A stretch of DNA of 64,000 bases from assembly GCA_937897615.1 (NCBI GenBank), contig CALCNO010000046.1:18807-82806 (forward strand), given 5' to 3'. Numbering within the stretch: position 1 is the stretch's first letter; the number at the start of each line of letters is the position of its first letter. Of the stretch, positions 35,801 to 46,573 are shown piece after piece. This DNA is from an uncultured Anaerolineaceae bacterium (GTDB lineage Bacteria > Chloroflexota > Anaerolineae > Anaerolineales > Anaerolineaceae). The notes under the pieces are model-generated. The model was not told the DNA's origin and made no database searches. It saw nothing but the letters and a program-made list of their open reading frames with translations. The position numbers and the translations under genes are program-made.

Positions 35801-37113
35801 AGATGAGCGAGCGCCTGTTTGGCCGCACAGTTCAAGGGCGTGTGATCGATCCTGCAACCGGCGAGATTCTGGTGGAACGCGGAGAACTGCTGGACCATGA
35901 GTCAATCCGCAAGGTGATGAACGCCAAAGTGGACAAGGTGTTCGTGCGTTCTCCAATGACCTGCTCATTGATCCACGGTATTTGTGCAAAATGCTACGGT
36001 ATGGACCTTGGGCGTGGGAAGCTGGTGGAGTTGGGTTCGGCCGTCGGTGTTGTGGCTGCCCAGTCCATTGGCGAGCCAGGCACCCAGCTGACGCTGCGTA
36101 CCTTCCACATGGGCGGTGTTGCCGTCAGCGGCGATATCACCACCGGTTTGCCCAGGGTGGAAGAGCTCTTTGAAGCCCGCCGTGAACCGAAAGGTGAAGC
36201 TGTGATCACCGGCATTGAGGGCTACGCGACCATCTTCCAGGGTGAGCGCGCTGGTGAGCAGCGCATCATCCGCGTGGAACATGTCGAAATGGTTTCCGAT
36301 GACTATGAGATTCCTGAGGAATGGTCCATCAAGGTGAAGGCCAAGGATACAGCGGCCGTGGGTGATGTACTGGCCGAACTTGGCGATGCCCGGATGAATG
36401 CCCAGCACGCCGGCATCATTCGCGTGGATGGTCGCAAGGTGAGCGTGGCGTATGAGCAAAAGGAAACTGAGGATTACGAAATCCCCAGCACTTCACGCAT
36501 CATCATTCAGGACGGCCAAAAGGTGGAAGCCGGCCAGGCCCTCACCGAGGGTTCATTGAATCCGCATACCATCCTCAAGATCAAAGGCCGCGAGGCTGCC
36601 CAGGTGTACATCATGACCGAAGTGCAAAAGGTGTACCGCGCGCAGGGCCAGAACATCAATGATAAGCACTTTGAGGTGATCATCCGCAAGATGGTCGGCA
36701 AAGTGCAGGTACTACGCCCGGGTGACTCCAGCTACCTGCCGATGGACATGGTGGATCGCCTGGAACTCAAGCGGGAGAATGAGCGCCTGGTTGCCGAAGG
36801 CAAGCAGCCTGCACGCTTTGTAGAAATCCTGCTGGGTGTGACCAAAGCCTCCTTGAGCACAGATTCCTTCCTCTCGGCTTCCTCTTTCCAGCATACCATC
36901 AAGGTGCTGGCCGGAGCAGCCATCGCCTCCACTGAGGATCCTTTGTATGGCTTGAAGGAAAACGTCATCATCGGCAAGCTCATCCCGGCCGGTACTGGTT
37001 TTGTACACGGGCGCTTTACCCCCGTTACGGAAACCGTGGAAGGAACGGAAGCTGCCGAAGCGGTAAGTGAAGAGAACCCTGCAACTCCTGAAGAACCACA
37101 GGCTGCAGAATAA
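32848..37113 (+). CDS. rpoC: RNA polymerase subunit beta'
   Basis: The 1421-residue protein has the N-terminal zinc site ([20 protein letters not shown]), the catalytic [16 protein letters not shown] (~626) that holds the active Mg, and the second zinc site ([13 protein letters not shown]). Residues ~140-318 are an unusual highly charged coiled-coil insertion between [16 protein letters not shown] and [14 protein letters not shown], where most bacterial proteins have only a short link. The C terminus ends in an acidic tail. The GTG at 32848 has AGGAGG seven bases upstream. rpoB is not upstream; a histidine kinase is. The gene has its own promoter and terminator. Confidence 0.97.
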   Translation: METKSLVALRINLASPETIRSWSYGEVLKPETINYRRLRPEKDGLFCEAIFGPSRDYQCYCGKYKNPRYKGIICDKCGVEVTRSLVRRERMGHIDLATPVAHIWYTRRTPSYLGLLLDITRRNLDRVLYFAQYIVTYVDEDSRQKALRRLEDEINNSEREQASEINARILDVKSGRDKKIAELQQRKLDIESKADEQIASKLAPVVEEGQSLERMLTEKNGQVLKKKVLFEKASLLIADAGETVTSKHISSVQKAVKESLEEIENSFKSDLKRDLEQIKMSIEQIKAEADETMEGLRNELEDQSTESQDQNARLRDELQELHPFTFLTESRYRELKSRWGQVFRADMGAEAFYDILRRLDLDKLAEDLWTEVKTSKSKQKRKKATTRLKVVESFRRSGNRPEWMILTVLPVIPPDLRPMVPLDGGRFATSDMNDLYRRVINRNNRLKRLLELGAPDVIVRNEKRMLQEAVDSLIDNSQRGKALSRRGRRELKSLSDMLKGKKGRFRRNLLGKRVDYSGRSVIVVGPQLKLYQCGLPKTMALELFRPFVISRLNKRAYTTNVKGARRLIERNKPEVYEVLEEVIKERPVLLNRAPTLHRLGIQAFEPILIEGSAIQLHPLVTTAFNADFDGDQMAVHVPLSEKAVKEARSLMLSSKNLLKPADGEPIISPSKDMVLGVYYLTMDDNRPHRGDGRNFADMDEVELAYQLGQVELHTDVNIRVKTWFTEKHDRLPEAKDAFIKTTVGRVLFNRILPAEVQFDNRVLDKTGVKNLIADVYDICGEAVTTEVADHIKDIGFQYAMKSGTTIAVADISVPEEKSKILDEAYKEVDKLNYYVQYGFSTELERNEKVINLWQETTKKVGEAVKDHMDPNGNLAVMASSGATKGGFGPIAQLAGMRGLMADPAGRIIRLPITSNFREGLTALEYFISTHGARKGLADTALRTADAGYLTRRLVDIAQDIIINEEDCGTEDGIWIRKEDDVAGQKMSERLFGRTVQGRVIDPATGEILVERGELLDHESIRKVMNAKVDKVFVRSPMTCSLIHGICAKCYGMDLGRGKLVELGSAVGVVAAQSIGEPGTQLTLRTFHMGGVAVSGDITTGLPRVEELFEARREPKGEAVITGIEGYATIFQGERAGEQRIIRVEHVEMVSDDYEIPEEWSIKVKAKDTAAVGDVLAELGDARMNAQHAGIIRVDGRKVSVAYEQKETEDYEIPSTSRIIIQDGQKVEAGQALTEGSLNPHTILKIKGREAAQVYIMTEVQKVYRAQGQNINDKHFEVIIRKMVGKVQVLRPGDSSYLPMDMVDRLELKRENERLVAEGKQPARFVEILLGVTKASLSTDSFLSASSFQHTIKVLAGAAIASTEDPLYGLKENVIIGKLIPAGTGFVHGRFTPVTETVEGTEAAEAVSEENPATPEEPQAAE

Positions 37114-37128
37114 AACAAATCTGCTTGG

Positions 37129-37162
37129 AACAAGACCCTGATTGCCAGGGTCTTGTTTTTTT
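37129..37162 (+). terminator. Intrinsic terminator of rpoC
   Basis: A perfect AACAAGACCCTG/CAGGGTCTTGTT stem with a five-base ATTGC loop is followed by a T run. It lies just after the rpoC stop and 54 bases before the gyrA-type gene, which therefore likely has its own promoter in 37163-37205. Confidence 0.93.
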
Positions 37163-37215
37163 AACATTGTCCGTGGTGTACACTTATTGTAAGAACTGCC
37201 TTTACGGAGAAGAAA

Positions 37216-39685
<2,470 letters not shown>

Positions 39686-39693
<8 letters not shown>

Positions 39694-40792
39694 TCGTGTA
39701 ATGCGAGTAATGGTACACGATCTTCCCATCCTGTAACCCGATGGTATCACTTCCGTCGGTGACCTTACCGCGCCAGGAATCTGCTGTCCAGGTAAAGTGA
39801 CGGGTATTGTCAGAAGTTGTAACGCTGGTGATCTTAAAAACGCCGTCATTGAGCATATTGGTTAACAGCGCACCGTAATTTGTGCGAATTGCCGAATTTC
39901 CCTGTATGGTCTTTTCGGCGGTAACAAGGACGGCGTTTGTTGCGTAGATGTCTAAAAACATATCGTAGGAACGATTATTTAGTGCGTAGATATACTTGTC
40001 CAAGATGTCAGTGGGAACTGGCACGCTGATATCTCCCGGCCAACTGTAGTTGACGATGGTGCTCCACAGGCTGGGAAGGGGGCCGCGGCAGTCATCCCAT
40101 GAATAATAGTTGCAGCCGGACAGCCCCAGACTCTTGGCAGTGTCGGAGAACACTTTTAGATCATCGGCAGTTGGTGTCCAACCGGATTCGGAAAAAGCCG
40201 CGCCGGTAGGGATGAGCGGGCGATAAGGCGTCATAGCCTTAAACTCATTGTAGGATTTGGTCAGGTCGTAGGCCGGGTTGTGCGCCTGCATCCAGTATAC
40301 CTGCGGCATGTTGTAATCGCATTTTTCAAGGAATGCAACGTATGGGAAAGTTTTATGGTATGAGGGCCAACGGTATGTGCTGAGCGCAATGGGGGTATTG
40401 GGAAGGCCTGAACGTACGGCGGACATGAAGGATCTGGCAACTGCCTCGCGGCCTGTTTGCTGATACTCGATCTCGGCATCCACCACATATCCGTCCAGGT
40501 TGTACTTTTTCACCTGCGAGATGGCAATGGAGGCTTCGCCGCTGGGGTTATAGCCATAAACGTAATGCCAGCCCCAGACTTGTAGCCCCTTGGCGCGGAT
40601 AGCATCCACCACGGCAGGGATCAGGTCTTTGCCGGTGGTTTTGTCCACATTATAGGCGCTGTTAGCATCAGCGATTTTAATGAGTACGTGTGAAAAACCC
40701 GCGCTTGCTGCTACAGATGCAATGGAATTGGCATTCCCGCCTTCACAATTTGGAATCTTCCAAATCCATATTCCTTTTCCTTTTACCGACAT
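39686..40792 (-). CDS. TIM-barrel glycoside-hydrolase-like protein with NTF2-like C-terminal domain
   Basis: The 368-residue protein begins with a TIM-barrel-like domain (~1-270) whose strands include [41 protein letters not shown] and [14 protein letters not shown]; the DAE pair may be catalytic. The barrel recalls GH25-like or DUF1906-type hydrolases. Residues ~275-368 resemble an NTF2/SnoaL-like domain ([20 protein letters not shown] ending with [11 protein letters not shown]). No signal peptide or membrane helix is present, odd for a wall hydrolase. GGAGGAGAG precedes the ATG but is locked in a hairpin. The gene overlaps gyrA tail to tail by eight bases. Confidence 0.75.
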
Positions 40793-40797
40793 GCTCT

Positions 40798-40827
40798 CCT
40801 CCTAAATCACTTCTGTGACTTAGGAGG
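40798..40827 (-). promoter_or_regulatory. Intercistronic hairpin hiding a ribosome-binding site
   Basis: On the minus strand, CCTCCTAAGTCAC (40827-40815) can pair with GTGATTTAGGAGG (40810-40798) across an AGAA loop, with a single G-U pair. The 5' arm contains the last codons and stop of the HD-domain gene; the 3' arm contains the GGAGG of the TIM-barrel gene. Ribosomes finishing the first gene would open the hairpin, so translation is probably coupled. Confidence 0.6.
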
Positions 40828-41398
40828 TTGCAATTAGCGTGCCTACAAGCCCCAATTGCGGTGCGATCTCACGCATGGCCAGGATCACGTTTTGACAATG
40901 TTCCCAGAGTGGAACTCCAAACTCTTCAGCTCCCTTTGCGATACTCGCACGGTCAGCACCTGCGGCAAACGCTTTGTCCTTCCATTTTTTCTTGACCGAA
41001 CTGGCTTCAAGGTCATATAGCGATTTGGAAGGCCGCACCAGAGCCACTGCTGTGATTAAGCCTGTGATCTCGTCGCAGGCATATAAACCTTTTTGCAACA
41101 GTGTGGTGCGTGGATAGTCGGGGTGTTCTCCGTGCGAGAGAATTGCCCGGATGATCTCTTCAGGTACATCATGCGCCTGCAGGATGGGTGCACCTGCGAT
41201 GGGGTGCTGCTGGCTGGTGGGGTGGATTTCCCAATCAAAATCATGGAGCAGCCCGGTCAATTGCCAGAGCTCAACCGGCTGCTCAAGTTTCTTGGCGTAA
41301 AATGCCATAGCGGCTTCCACTGCCAGCATGTGATTAACGAGATGCTCATTTTTGACATACTGCCTGACCAGCGCAAGTGCTTTTTCTCGATCAATCAT
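40820..41398 (-). CDS. HD-domain phosphohydrolase-like protein
   Basis: This 192-residue protein carries an HD fold with ligand-like residues in HLVNHMLAVEAAMAFYA (first His), LTGLLHDFDWE (HD pair) and HPIAGAPILQAHDV. A later SHGEHPDYPRT and YACDEITGLI complete a pattern common in small stand-alone HD hydrolases. The substrate is unknown; nucleotides or phosphate esters are typical for the superfamily. ACGGAG precedes the ATG. Its stop codon lies within the hairpin that covers the next ribosome-binding site. It follows the DUF218 gene by 31 bases. Confidence 0.85.
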   Translation of the reverse strand: MIDREKALALVRQYVKNEHLVNHMLAVEAAMAFYAKKLEQPVELWQLTGLLHDFDWEIHPTSQQHPIAGAPILQAHDVPEEIIRAILSHGEHPDYPRTTLLQKGLYACDEITGLITAVALVRPSKSLYDLEASSVKKKWKDKAFAAGADRASIAKGAEEFGVPLWEHCQNVILAMREIAPQLGLVGTLIATS

Positions 41399-41429
41399 AT
41401 CGGCTCCGTTGGCTCACATTTTATGTGTG

Positions 41430-42083
41430 CTATTCAAATTGGATTGGTTCAGGGTCACCCATCACCGGCAAGGGGTGGCTGATCCACACCTGCCAGAGTG
41501 CTACCAGTGTCGCCGGCAGTTCCCGCACCGTCCAATAAGTAAGGCTGTAGGGGTGATAAGTGCGCAGGTCGGCAGCCACACCAATAGCTTTGAGGCCAAT
41601 CCCGTTGCAGGTAAAGAGCGCGCGCGGCAGATGGTAATTCTGCGTTACAAGAATTGCCTCATCCACGCCAAAGATGTGTTTGGCGCGGTAGCAGGTATCA
41701 TAGGTGCGGCGGCCGGCGTAATCCAGTACGATGGCTTCCTCTGGCACACCCAGCTCAATTGCATAAGCCTGCATTGCCGCCGGCTCGTTATAATCCGCAA
41801 AGCGGTTATCGCCGCTCATCAACAGCTTCTTTACCTTGCCAGCAAAATACAGTTGCGCAGCGGTGGATACACGGTCCTTTAGAACAGGTGAGGGGGTGCC
41901 ATCCCTGAGTAGGCCTGCGCCAAACACAATGGCAATTTTGTTTTCGGTAACTTTTGCCACAGTTTCGATTTTGTTGATCGAGGCCACCGCAGTGATCAAG
42001 CGAGGCAGGCCAAAAACAGTGAGGCCAGTAAGCAGCAAAATGAAGATTAACTTAAGACACATGAGTAATAGTTTTCGCAACAT
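41430..42083 (-). CDS. DUF218 (SanA/YdcF-like) membrane-anchored protein
   Basis: The 217-residue protein starts with one hydrophobic segment (~5-27) that could be a signal anchor. A DUF218 domain follows: AIVFGAGLLRDGTPSPVLKD, LLMSGDNRFADYNEPAAM, GVPEEAIVLDYAGRRTYDTC and ILVTQNYHLPRALF. SanA relatives act in envelope barrier function, but the chemistry is not established. The ATG has no ribosome-binding site; TGGTACAAT lies seven bases upstream, so the mRNA may be leaderless. The gene is 52 bases after the lipoyl-transferase gene on the same strand. Confidence 0.88.
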   Translation of the reverse strand: MLRKLLLMCLKLIFILLLTGLTVFGLPRLITAVASINKIETVAKVTENKIAIVFGAGLLRDGTPSPVLKDRVSTAAQLYFAGKVKKLLMSGDNRFADYNEPAAMQAYAIELGVPEEAIVLDYAGRRTYDTCYRAKHIFGVDEAILVTQNYHLPRALFTCNGIGLKAIGVAADLRTYHPYSLTYWTVRELPATLVALWQVWISHPLPVMGDPEPIQFE

Positions 42084-42090
42084 GAAAAGA

Positions 42091-42099
42091 ATTGTACCA
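42091..42099 (-). promoter_or_regulatory. Extended -10 element before the DUF218 gene
   Basis: On the minus strand this reads TGGTACAAT, an extended -10 box. Seven bases separate it from the ATG at 42083, which would make the transcript essentially leaderless. No good -35 box is visible, as expected for extended -10 promoters. Confidence 0.5.
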
Positions 42100-42135
42100 G
42101 CAAGGGCTGCAGCTTGGGCCTTTGCAGGTCAAGGC

Positions 42136-42957
42136 TTATAAGCGCAGGTTCCAATTATTGCTGGCGTACTTGGTTTGCTGCAGTTCTTTCGCGTTCTCTA
42201 ATTCCATTGGGCTTGGTGTTGAAGGGTGAAATTCTATGTTCAACGCCTGAGAAAAACCACGCACAAAAGCCTGTTGTGCCTGCACAAGAGGAATGTTTTT
42301 GCCGGTGAGCGACATTATTGTGCCGGCATGGGCCAACAAGGATTCAACAGCTTCTTTATACTTTTCCTCATTTTCATAACTCAAAACGGAGGTAATCCTT
42401 GTGAGGTCGCCATAAAGCGGTAAGGAACCGTGCTGTAGCACCCCATTGTTTTTACGGGCCTGAGCAGACCCGATCAGTTTTTTCCCGTTCACAGTGATCT
42501 CGTAATTGGAAGGAACTTCAAAGCAAACAGGGCCAGAACGATTGCTCGTCACCGCCGGTGCGTACATACTATCGGCGCTGGCATCGATTTGCAATACAGC
42601 AAGGGCAGCCAGCAACGCTGTGGATACCCGATGGTAACTTTCTAAAAGTGAGCCTCCCATTATGGAGTCTTCTGCCGGTGCAGTGATGGAGTAAGTAAGT
42701 TCATCTGTATGCAGAATGGCCCGTCCCCCGGTCGGACGCCGGACCAGATCCCACCCTGCACGTTGTAGAGAGTCACGGTTCACGTCGCTACTTGGTTGCG
42801 CGTAGCCTAGCGAGAGCGCAGCAGGCGCCCAGGAATATAGCCGGAGGGCGGGGAGTTCTACACGGCTTGCAGCAGAAAGCAAAAGCGCTTCGTCCAGTGC
42901 CATGTTCCAAGCGCCAGAAGCCGGTTCAGAGAGAATCAATCGCCAATGAGTTACCAT
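42136..42957 (-). CDS. Lipoate-protein ligase / octanoyltransferase family (LipM-LplA)
   Basis: This 273-residue protein belongs to the biotin/lipoyl transferase fold. Key segments are WNMALDEALL, the RRPTGGRAILHTDELTYS motif, PVCFEVPSNYEITVNGKKLI with a cysteine placed like the catalytic one of LipM octanoyltransferases, and GSAQARKNNGVLQHGSLPL. It likely attaches octanoate or lipoate to lipoyl domains, such as the glycine-cleavage H protein, which would link it to the GcvT fusion at 51363-54488. Ligase versus transferase cannot be settled from sequence. ATG 42957 is chosen over a TTG at 42981 because GGAAGGGA lies upstream. Confidence 0.85.
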   Translation of the reverse strand: MVTHWRLILSEPASGAWNMALDEALLLSAASRVELPALRLYSWAPAALSLGYAQPSSDVNRDSLQRAGWDLVRRPTGGRAILHTDELTYSITAPAEDSIMGGSLLESYHRVSTALLAALAVLQIDASADSMYAPAVTSNRSGPVCFEVPSNYEITVNGKKLIGSAQARKNNGVLQHGSLPLYGDLTRITSVLSYENEEKYKEAVESLLAHAGTIMSLTGKNIPLVQAQQAFVRGFSQALNIEFHPSTPSPMELENAKELQQTKYASNNWNLRL

Positions 42958-42980
42958 TATAGTTTCCCTTCCACCGGTCA

Positions 42981-42986
42981 ATTATA
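42981..42986 (-). promoter_or_regulatory. -10 box before the lipoyl-transferase gene
   Basis: The minus strand reads TATAAT at 42986-42981. Transcription would start near 42974, about 17 bases before the ATG, leaving room for the GGAAGGGA site. The -35 region is unclear. It is back to back with the transporter promoter. Confidence 0.5.
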
Positions 42987-43033
42987 AACAACTCTTTGTT
43001 CTTATTTTGATAAATTTGGGAAAATTTGACTTC

Positions 43034-43062
43034 TTGACATTTGCTTTGGGTGGTAATATCAT
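43034..43062 (+). promoter_or_regulatory. Promoter of the sugar ABC transporter operon
   Basis: TTGACA (43034-43039) and TATCAT (43057-43062) are separated by exactly 17 bases, one of the best sigma70-like promoters in the window. The expected start is near 43069, giving a leader of about 160 bases. The imperfect palindrome TTTCACGTGGAAA (43094-43106) lies just downstream and could be a LacI-type operator; no regulator gene is nearby. Confidence 0.72.
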
Positions 43063-43072
43063 TGGAGCAATT

Positions 43073-43207
43073 ATGAGTAAAATTGTCCATTTATTTCACG
43101 TGGAAAAACTCCGCAATGAAATGTCAGTGATTTTTTTACTTACCAGGAGGGAGGTGTTCGCGAAGACAAAACGACAAAATTCCAGGGTGTTAAAACAACT
43201 ATTTTGA
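43073..43207 (+). CDS. Possible 44-residue leader ORF before the transporter gene
   Basis: An ATG lies ten bases after the -10 box and opens a 44-codon frame ending 21 bases before the binding-protein gene. The product begins MSKIVHLFHVEKLRNEMSV and ends with a Lys/Arg-rich tail. An internal GTG at 43154 follows AGGAGGGAG and could start a 17-residue version. No family is recognised. It could be a leader peptide, a small protein or chance; the long leader needs some explanation. Low confidence. Confidence 0.25.
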   Translation: MSKIVHLFHVEKLRNEMSVIFLLTRREVFAKTKRQNSRVLKQLF

Positions 43208-43228
43208 TTCAAGAAGAGGAGATTAGAA

Positions 43229-44479
43229 ATGGCAAAGAAATTGCTGCCCGTAATTAGTGTTTTGATGATCGTTGCGTTTGCACTCGTTGCATGCGCCAAA
43301 CCGACCGCTGCGCCGACCGCTGTTGCAACCGAAGCCCCCGCCGAAGTCGTTGTAACTGAAGCGCCGACCGAAGCTCCCCTTATGGGGAATGTGGTGATCT
43401 GGCATTCCAAACAGGATGCTGAGAACGAAGCGCTCAATCAGATCATTGAGCTCTTCAAAGCTGCAAACCCGGACGTGACTGTGGAGTCGCTGTTTGTTCC
43501 TGACAATGACCTGCGTAACAAGTTCGAGACCGCCGCTGCCACTGGTACCGGCCCGACCGTGCTCTTCGCGCATGCTGACTGGGGCGCCCCGTCCTACGAT
43601 GCGGCCCTGATCCAGGACATTAGCACTATGGTTACCCCTGGCCTGTTGGATACCCTGAACCCTGCTGCTGTTGCTTCCGTGATGTATAAGGACGCCGTCT
43701 TGGGCTTCCCCATCAACGTCAAGGGTGTTCTCATGTTCCGCAACTCTGCAATTGTTGCCGAAGCTGCCACCGACTGGGATGACCTGATCGCAAAGGCAAC
43801 CGCCGCGACCGCTGGCGATGTCTACGGTTTGGATTTCGAGTCCGGCCTGTTCTTTGCTGCCGGCCACCTCACCGCCCTGGGCGGTAACCTGCTTGATGCC
43901 ACCACTGGCGCTCCCCTGTTCAATGACGCCAAGGGTGTTGAGTGGTTGACCCGCATCAAGTCAGTCAAAGACGCTGGCCTGCCAGTTGAGAACAACAATG
44001 ATAATGATGTGAACCTCTTCAAGGCTGGAAAAGCCGGCATCATCATCGATGGCCTTTGGAATGCTTCCGCTCTGGCTGATGCCATTGGTGCGGAAAACCT
44101 GGTGATCGATGCATGGCCCGCTGGTATGTCCGGTTATGTTCAGAGTGACCACATGTACCTCTCCACTGCTGCCACTGGCGATGATGCCAAAGCCTCCGAG
44201 GCCTTCATGGAATTCTTCGTTGGTGCCGAAGCTCAGAAGATTTGGGCTGATGTTAGCGGTGGTATTCCTGCCAATACGATGGTTGAGATTACCGATCCCA
44301 TTGCCAAGGCTGCTATGGAAGCTTTCAAGGGGGGTGTTGCCTTCCCTGTGATCCCCCAGATGAGCCAGTACTGGGATCCCGCGAACAATGCCATTTTGGC
44401 CGTCCTCGACAAGGGTAGCGATCCTGCTGCTGCTCTGCAGGATGCCTACGATACCATCACCAAGGCTCTTGCTCAGTAA
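43229..44479 (+). CDS. Sugar ABC transporter substrate-binding lipoprotein (CUT1/MalE-like)
   Basis: The 416-residue protein has a lipoprotein signal peptide with lipobox ALVAC (Cys at ~22), then a Pro/Thr/Ala/Glu-rich linker (~24-50) and a type 1 extracellular solute-binding domain: VVIWHSKQDAENEALNQIIE, LFKAANPDVTVESLF, GFPINVKGVLMFRN and GKAGIIIDGLWNASA. This is the MalE-like pattern for oligosaccharide binding. A GAGGAG site precedes the ATG. The downstream permeases and amylase suggest malto-oligosaccharides as ligand, which is inference. A strong hairpin follows the stop. Confidence 0.93.
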   Translation: MAKKLLPVISVLMIVAFALVACAKPTAAPTAVATEAPAEVVVTEAPTEAPLMGNVVIWHSKQDAENEALNQIIELFKAANPDVTVESLFVPDNDLRNKFETAAATGTGPTVLFAHADWGAPSYDAALIQDISTMVTPGLLDTLNPAAVASVMYKDAVLGFPINVKGVLMFRNSAIVAEAATDWDDLIAKATAATAGDVYGLDFESGLFFAAGHLTALGGNLLDATTGAPLFNDAKGVEWLTRIKSVKDAGLPVENNNDNDVNLFKAGKAGIIIDGLWNASALADAIGAENLVIDAWPAGMSGYVQSDHMYLSTAATGDDAKASEAFMEFFVGAEAQKIWADVSGGIPANTMVEITDPIAKAAMEAFKGGVAFPVIPQMSQYWDPANNAILAVLDKGSDPAAALQDAYDTITKALAQ

Positions 44480-44506
44480 TCGCTAGCTTCATGTAAAACG
44501 ATACAA

Positions 44507-44542
44507 AAGCAGGTGGAGAATCTTAAGATTTTCCACCTGCTT
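44507..44542 (+). terminator. Hairpin between binding-protein and permease genes
   Basis: AAGCAGGTGGA pairs with TCCACCTGCTT, extended inward by AATC/GATT around a TTAA loop. The tail TCTTAATATA is only moderately T-rich. Such elements after binding-protein genes usually act as partial terminators or 3' stabilisers that keep the binding protein more abundant than the permeases. TATAAT at 44550-44555 could also start a secondary transcript. Confidence 0.7.
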
Positions 44543-44591
44543 CTTAATATATAATGGTTTGGTAACCAAGTTTCCATTACAAGGAGACATC

Positions 44592-45629
44592 ATGGACGTA
44601 GCGATTTCAAAGAGGGTTAGAAAACGCGAAGGCAACCTGGGAAAGGAAATTAAACGGTCAAAAACTGCTTGGGCCTATATTGCCCCGGCGGGTTTGTTAA
44701 TGATGTTTATTACCTTTCTACCTCAGGTTTACCAGATCTGGATGGCATTTACTGATTACGGGATTAAAAATCTGAGGTTCAATCCACTTAATCCTGAAAC
44801 AGCCAAATTTGCCCCTTCCTGGGTGTGGTTTGAGAATTTTTTCGATATTTTGACCAACAACATTGCCATTCAGAATTATGATTTCTGGCGTCTGCTTTTA
44901 TTCAATGTAACCTGGACGGTAGCCAACTTGGTGTTCCATGTGTCCCTGGGCGTCATCATCGCAATGGTCTTGAATAGCAAGAAGTTGATTGGCCGAAAGA
45001 TCTACCGCGCCCTGTACGTACTTCCGTGGGCTATACCTGGCTATATTGCGGCACTCACCTGGCGCAACATGTTTGATAACCGCTTTGGCGCAGTCAACCA
45101 GTTGTTGGGGATTTTCAATTCCTGGTTTGGAACTTCCTTCCCCACCAATACAGACTGGTTAACAAATGCAGTTCCGCCCATAGGTGGTTTATTGAGCTTT
45201 TTACCATTGGCGTTTTACTGCCTCTTACTGGTGAATGTTTGGCTGGGTTGGCCATTTATGATGGTCGTAGCCACTGGTGCCCTGCAATCCATTCCCAACG
45301 ACCTGTATGAAGCGGCTGATATAGACGGTGCCAGCGGTTGGCAGAAATTCTGGGGCGTGACCGTTCCCATGATTCGGCCTGCAATGGTTCCGGCGATCAT
45401 GTTGGGCACGATTTGGACTTTTAACAACTTTAATGTGATCTATTTCATCACTCAAGGTGGCCCATTTGGGATGACGCAGATCCTTGTTACCCAGGCATTC
45501 TCTTTGGTGTATACACAGCGATTGTATGGAACAGCGGCGGCCTTTAGTATCGTGGTGTTCTTTGTCCTCCTTATTTTCACCTTGATAAATAACCGCTTAA
45601 CAAAGGCAACGGAGGCGTTCAATGCATAG
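44592..45629 (+). CDS. Sugar ABC transporter permease (MalF-like)
   Basis: The 345-residue inner-membrane permease has about six helices and the EAA loop that contacts the ATPase, seen as YEAADIDGASGWQKFWGVTVP. A cytoplasmic Lys/Arg-rich N terminus precedes the first helix. A TTG at 44559 is in frame, but the ATG at 44592 has AAGGAGA at 44581-44587 and is the better start. It overlaps the next permease by eight bases. It should form the transmembrane pore with the MalG-like protein. Confidence 0.94.
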   Translation: MDVAISKRVRKREGNLGKEIKRSKTAWAYIAPAGLLMMFITFLPQVYQIWMAFTDYGIKNLRFNPLNPETAKFAPSWVWFENFFDILTNNIAIQNYDFWRLLLFNVTWTVANLVFHVSLGVIIAMVLNSKKLIGRKIYRALYVLPWAIPGYIAALTWRNMFDNRFGAVNQLLGIFNSWFGTSFPTNTDWLTNAVPPIGGLLSFLPLAFYCLLLVNVWLGWPFMMVVATGALQSIPNDLYEAADIDGASGWQKFWGVTVPMIRPAMVPAIMLGTIWTFNNFNVIYFITQGGPFGMTQILVTQAFSLVYTQRLYGTAAAFSIVVFFVLLIFTLINNRLTKATEAFNA

Positions 45630-46521
45630 GAAGCGTCAGGAATTTTGGAACCAGTTTTGGAAACAGTTATTTCTACTGGTTGTGCTTGCCTCTGTGCTTT
45701 TCCCGATTCTGTGGATTTTTGCATTGGCATTGGACCCGCGCAATATTGACAAGCCCCTGACCCTCACGCTGATCCCACCTGGAGCTTCGCTGGATTCTTT
45801 CAAACGCGTGCTATTGCAGCCTTTTAGCATGTTGTGTACCGATTCCAATGATGTTTCTACCTGTATGACCTTTGGCAAGTTGTTGGGGAACAGCTTGTTG
45901 GTGGCGCTGGGCACAAGTGTGGTCTCGGTAGTGTTAGGTTCATCAGCAGCGTACGCATTTTCACGCTTTAGGTTCCTTGGACGCCAGATTGGGATGTTGG
46001 GGTTCATCATCTTAATGATGCTGCCCTCAACAGCAACCCTGGCTCCGCTATTTGTCTTGCTCTCTCTGCTCAAGGTAGGCGGTGAACCCCTGAGGGCAAC
46101 TTTGGGTGGCCTGATGATCGCCTATGGGTCTTCAACACTCCCGTTCACCATATGGAATCTAAAAGGGTATTTCGACACCATTCCAAAGGAGTTGGAAGAA
46201 GCGGCGCTGATCGATGGGTGCAGCCCAACGAGAGCCTTTTTCAAAGTGATGCTGCCGTTGTCTATGCCTGCACTGGCAATTACCGTCCTCTTCAGTTTTA
46301 TGACCGGCTGGACAGAGTTTGTACTCGCTTGGACATTCCTGGAGAATCCATCGCGGTTTACTTTGGCCATGGCATTGCGTTCCATGCAGGGGCAGTACTC
46401 AACCCCCTGGTCAGACTTCGCGGCAATGTCGATTCTCATGTCAATCCCGATATTGCTCATTTTCTACTTGTTGCAGAAATATATTGTTTCTGGCCTGACC
46501 GTTGGGGGCGTAAAGGGCTAG
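45622..46521 (+). CDS. Sugar ABC transporter permease (MalG-like)
   Basis: This 299-residue permease has about six helices and the EAA motif EEAALIDGCSPTRAFFKVMLP, followed by a C terminus ending QKYIVSGLTVGGVKG, typical of MalG-type CUT1 permeases. CGGAGG precedes the ATG, which lies inside the end of the malF-like gene. No ATP-binding subunit follows; a shared MsmK/MalK-type ATPase elsewhere would be needed to drive transport. Confidence 0.94.
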   Translation: MHRKRQEFWNQFWKQLFLLVVLASVLFPILWIFALALDPRNIDKPLTLTLIPPGASLDSFKRVLLQPFSMLCTDSNDVSTCMTFGKLLGNSLLVALGTSVVSVVLGSSAAYAFSRFRFLGRQIGMLGFIILMMLPSTATLAPLFVLLSLLKVGGEPLRATLGGLMIAYGSSTLPFTIWNLKGYFDTIPKELEEAALIDGCSPTRAFFKVMLPLSMPALAITVLFSFMTGWTEFVLAWTFLENPSRFTLAMALRSMQGQYSTPWSDFAAMSILMSIPILLIFYLLQKYIVSGLTVGGVKG

Positions 46522-46534
46522 TGTCAAAGAGAGT

Positions 46535-46560
46535 GGGGAGGCTGATAATCCAGCCTCCTC
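46535..46560 (+). promoter_or_regulatory. Intercistronic hairpin before the amylase gene
   Basis: GGGGAGGCTG pairs with CAGCCTCCTC (ten pairs, one G-U) around ATAATC, between the MalG-like stop and the amylase start. There is no T run, so an mRNA-stability or translation role is likelier than termination. The GAGG ribosome-binding site lies just after it. Confidence 0.5.
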
Positions 46561-46573
46561 ATTATGAGGTTCT

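Noticed and set aside
44550..44555. TATAAT before the MalF-like gene as a main promoter
   Set aside because: No acceptable -35 box at 17 bases, and the position is inside the tail of the preceding hairpin; kept only as a possible minor start.
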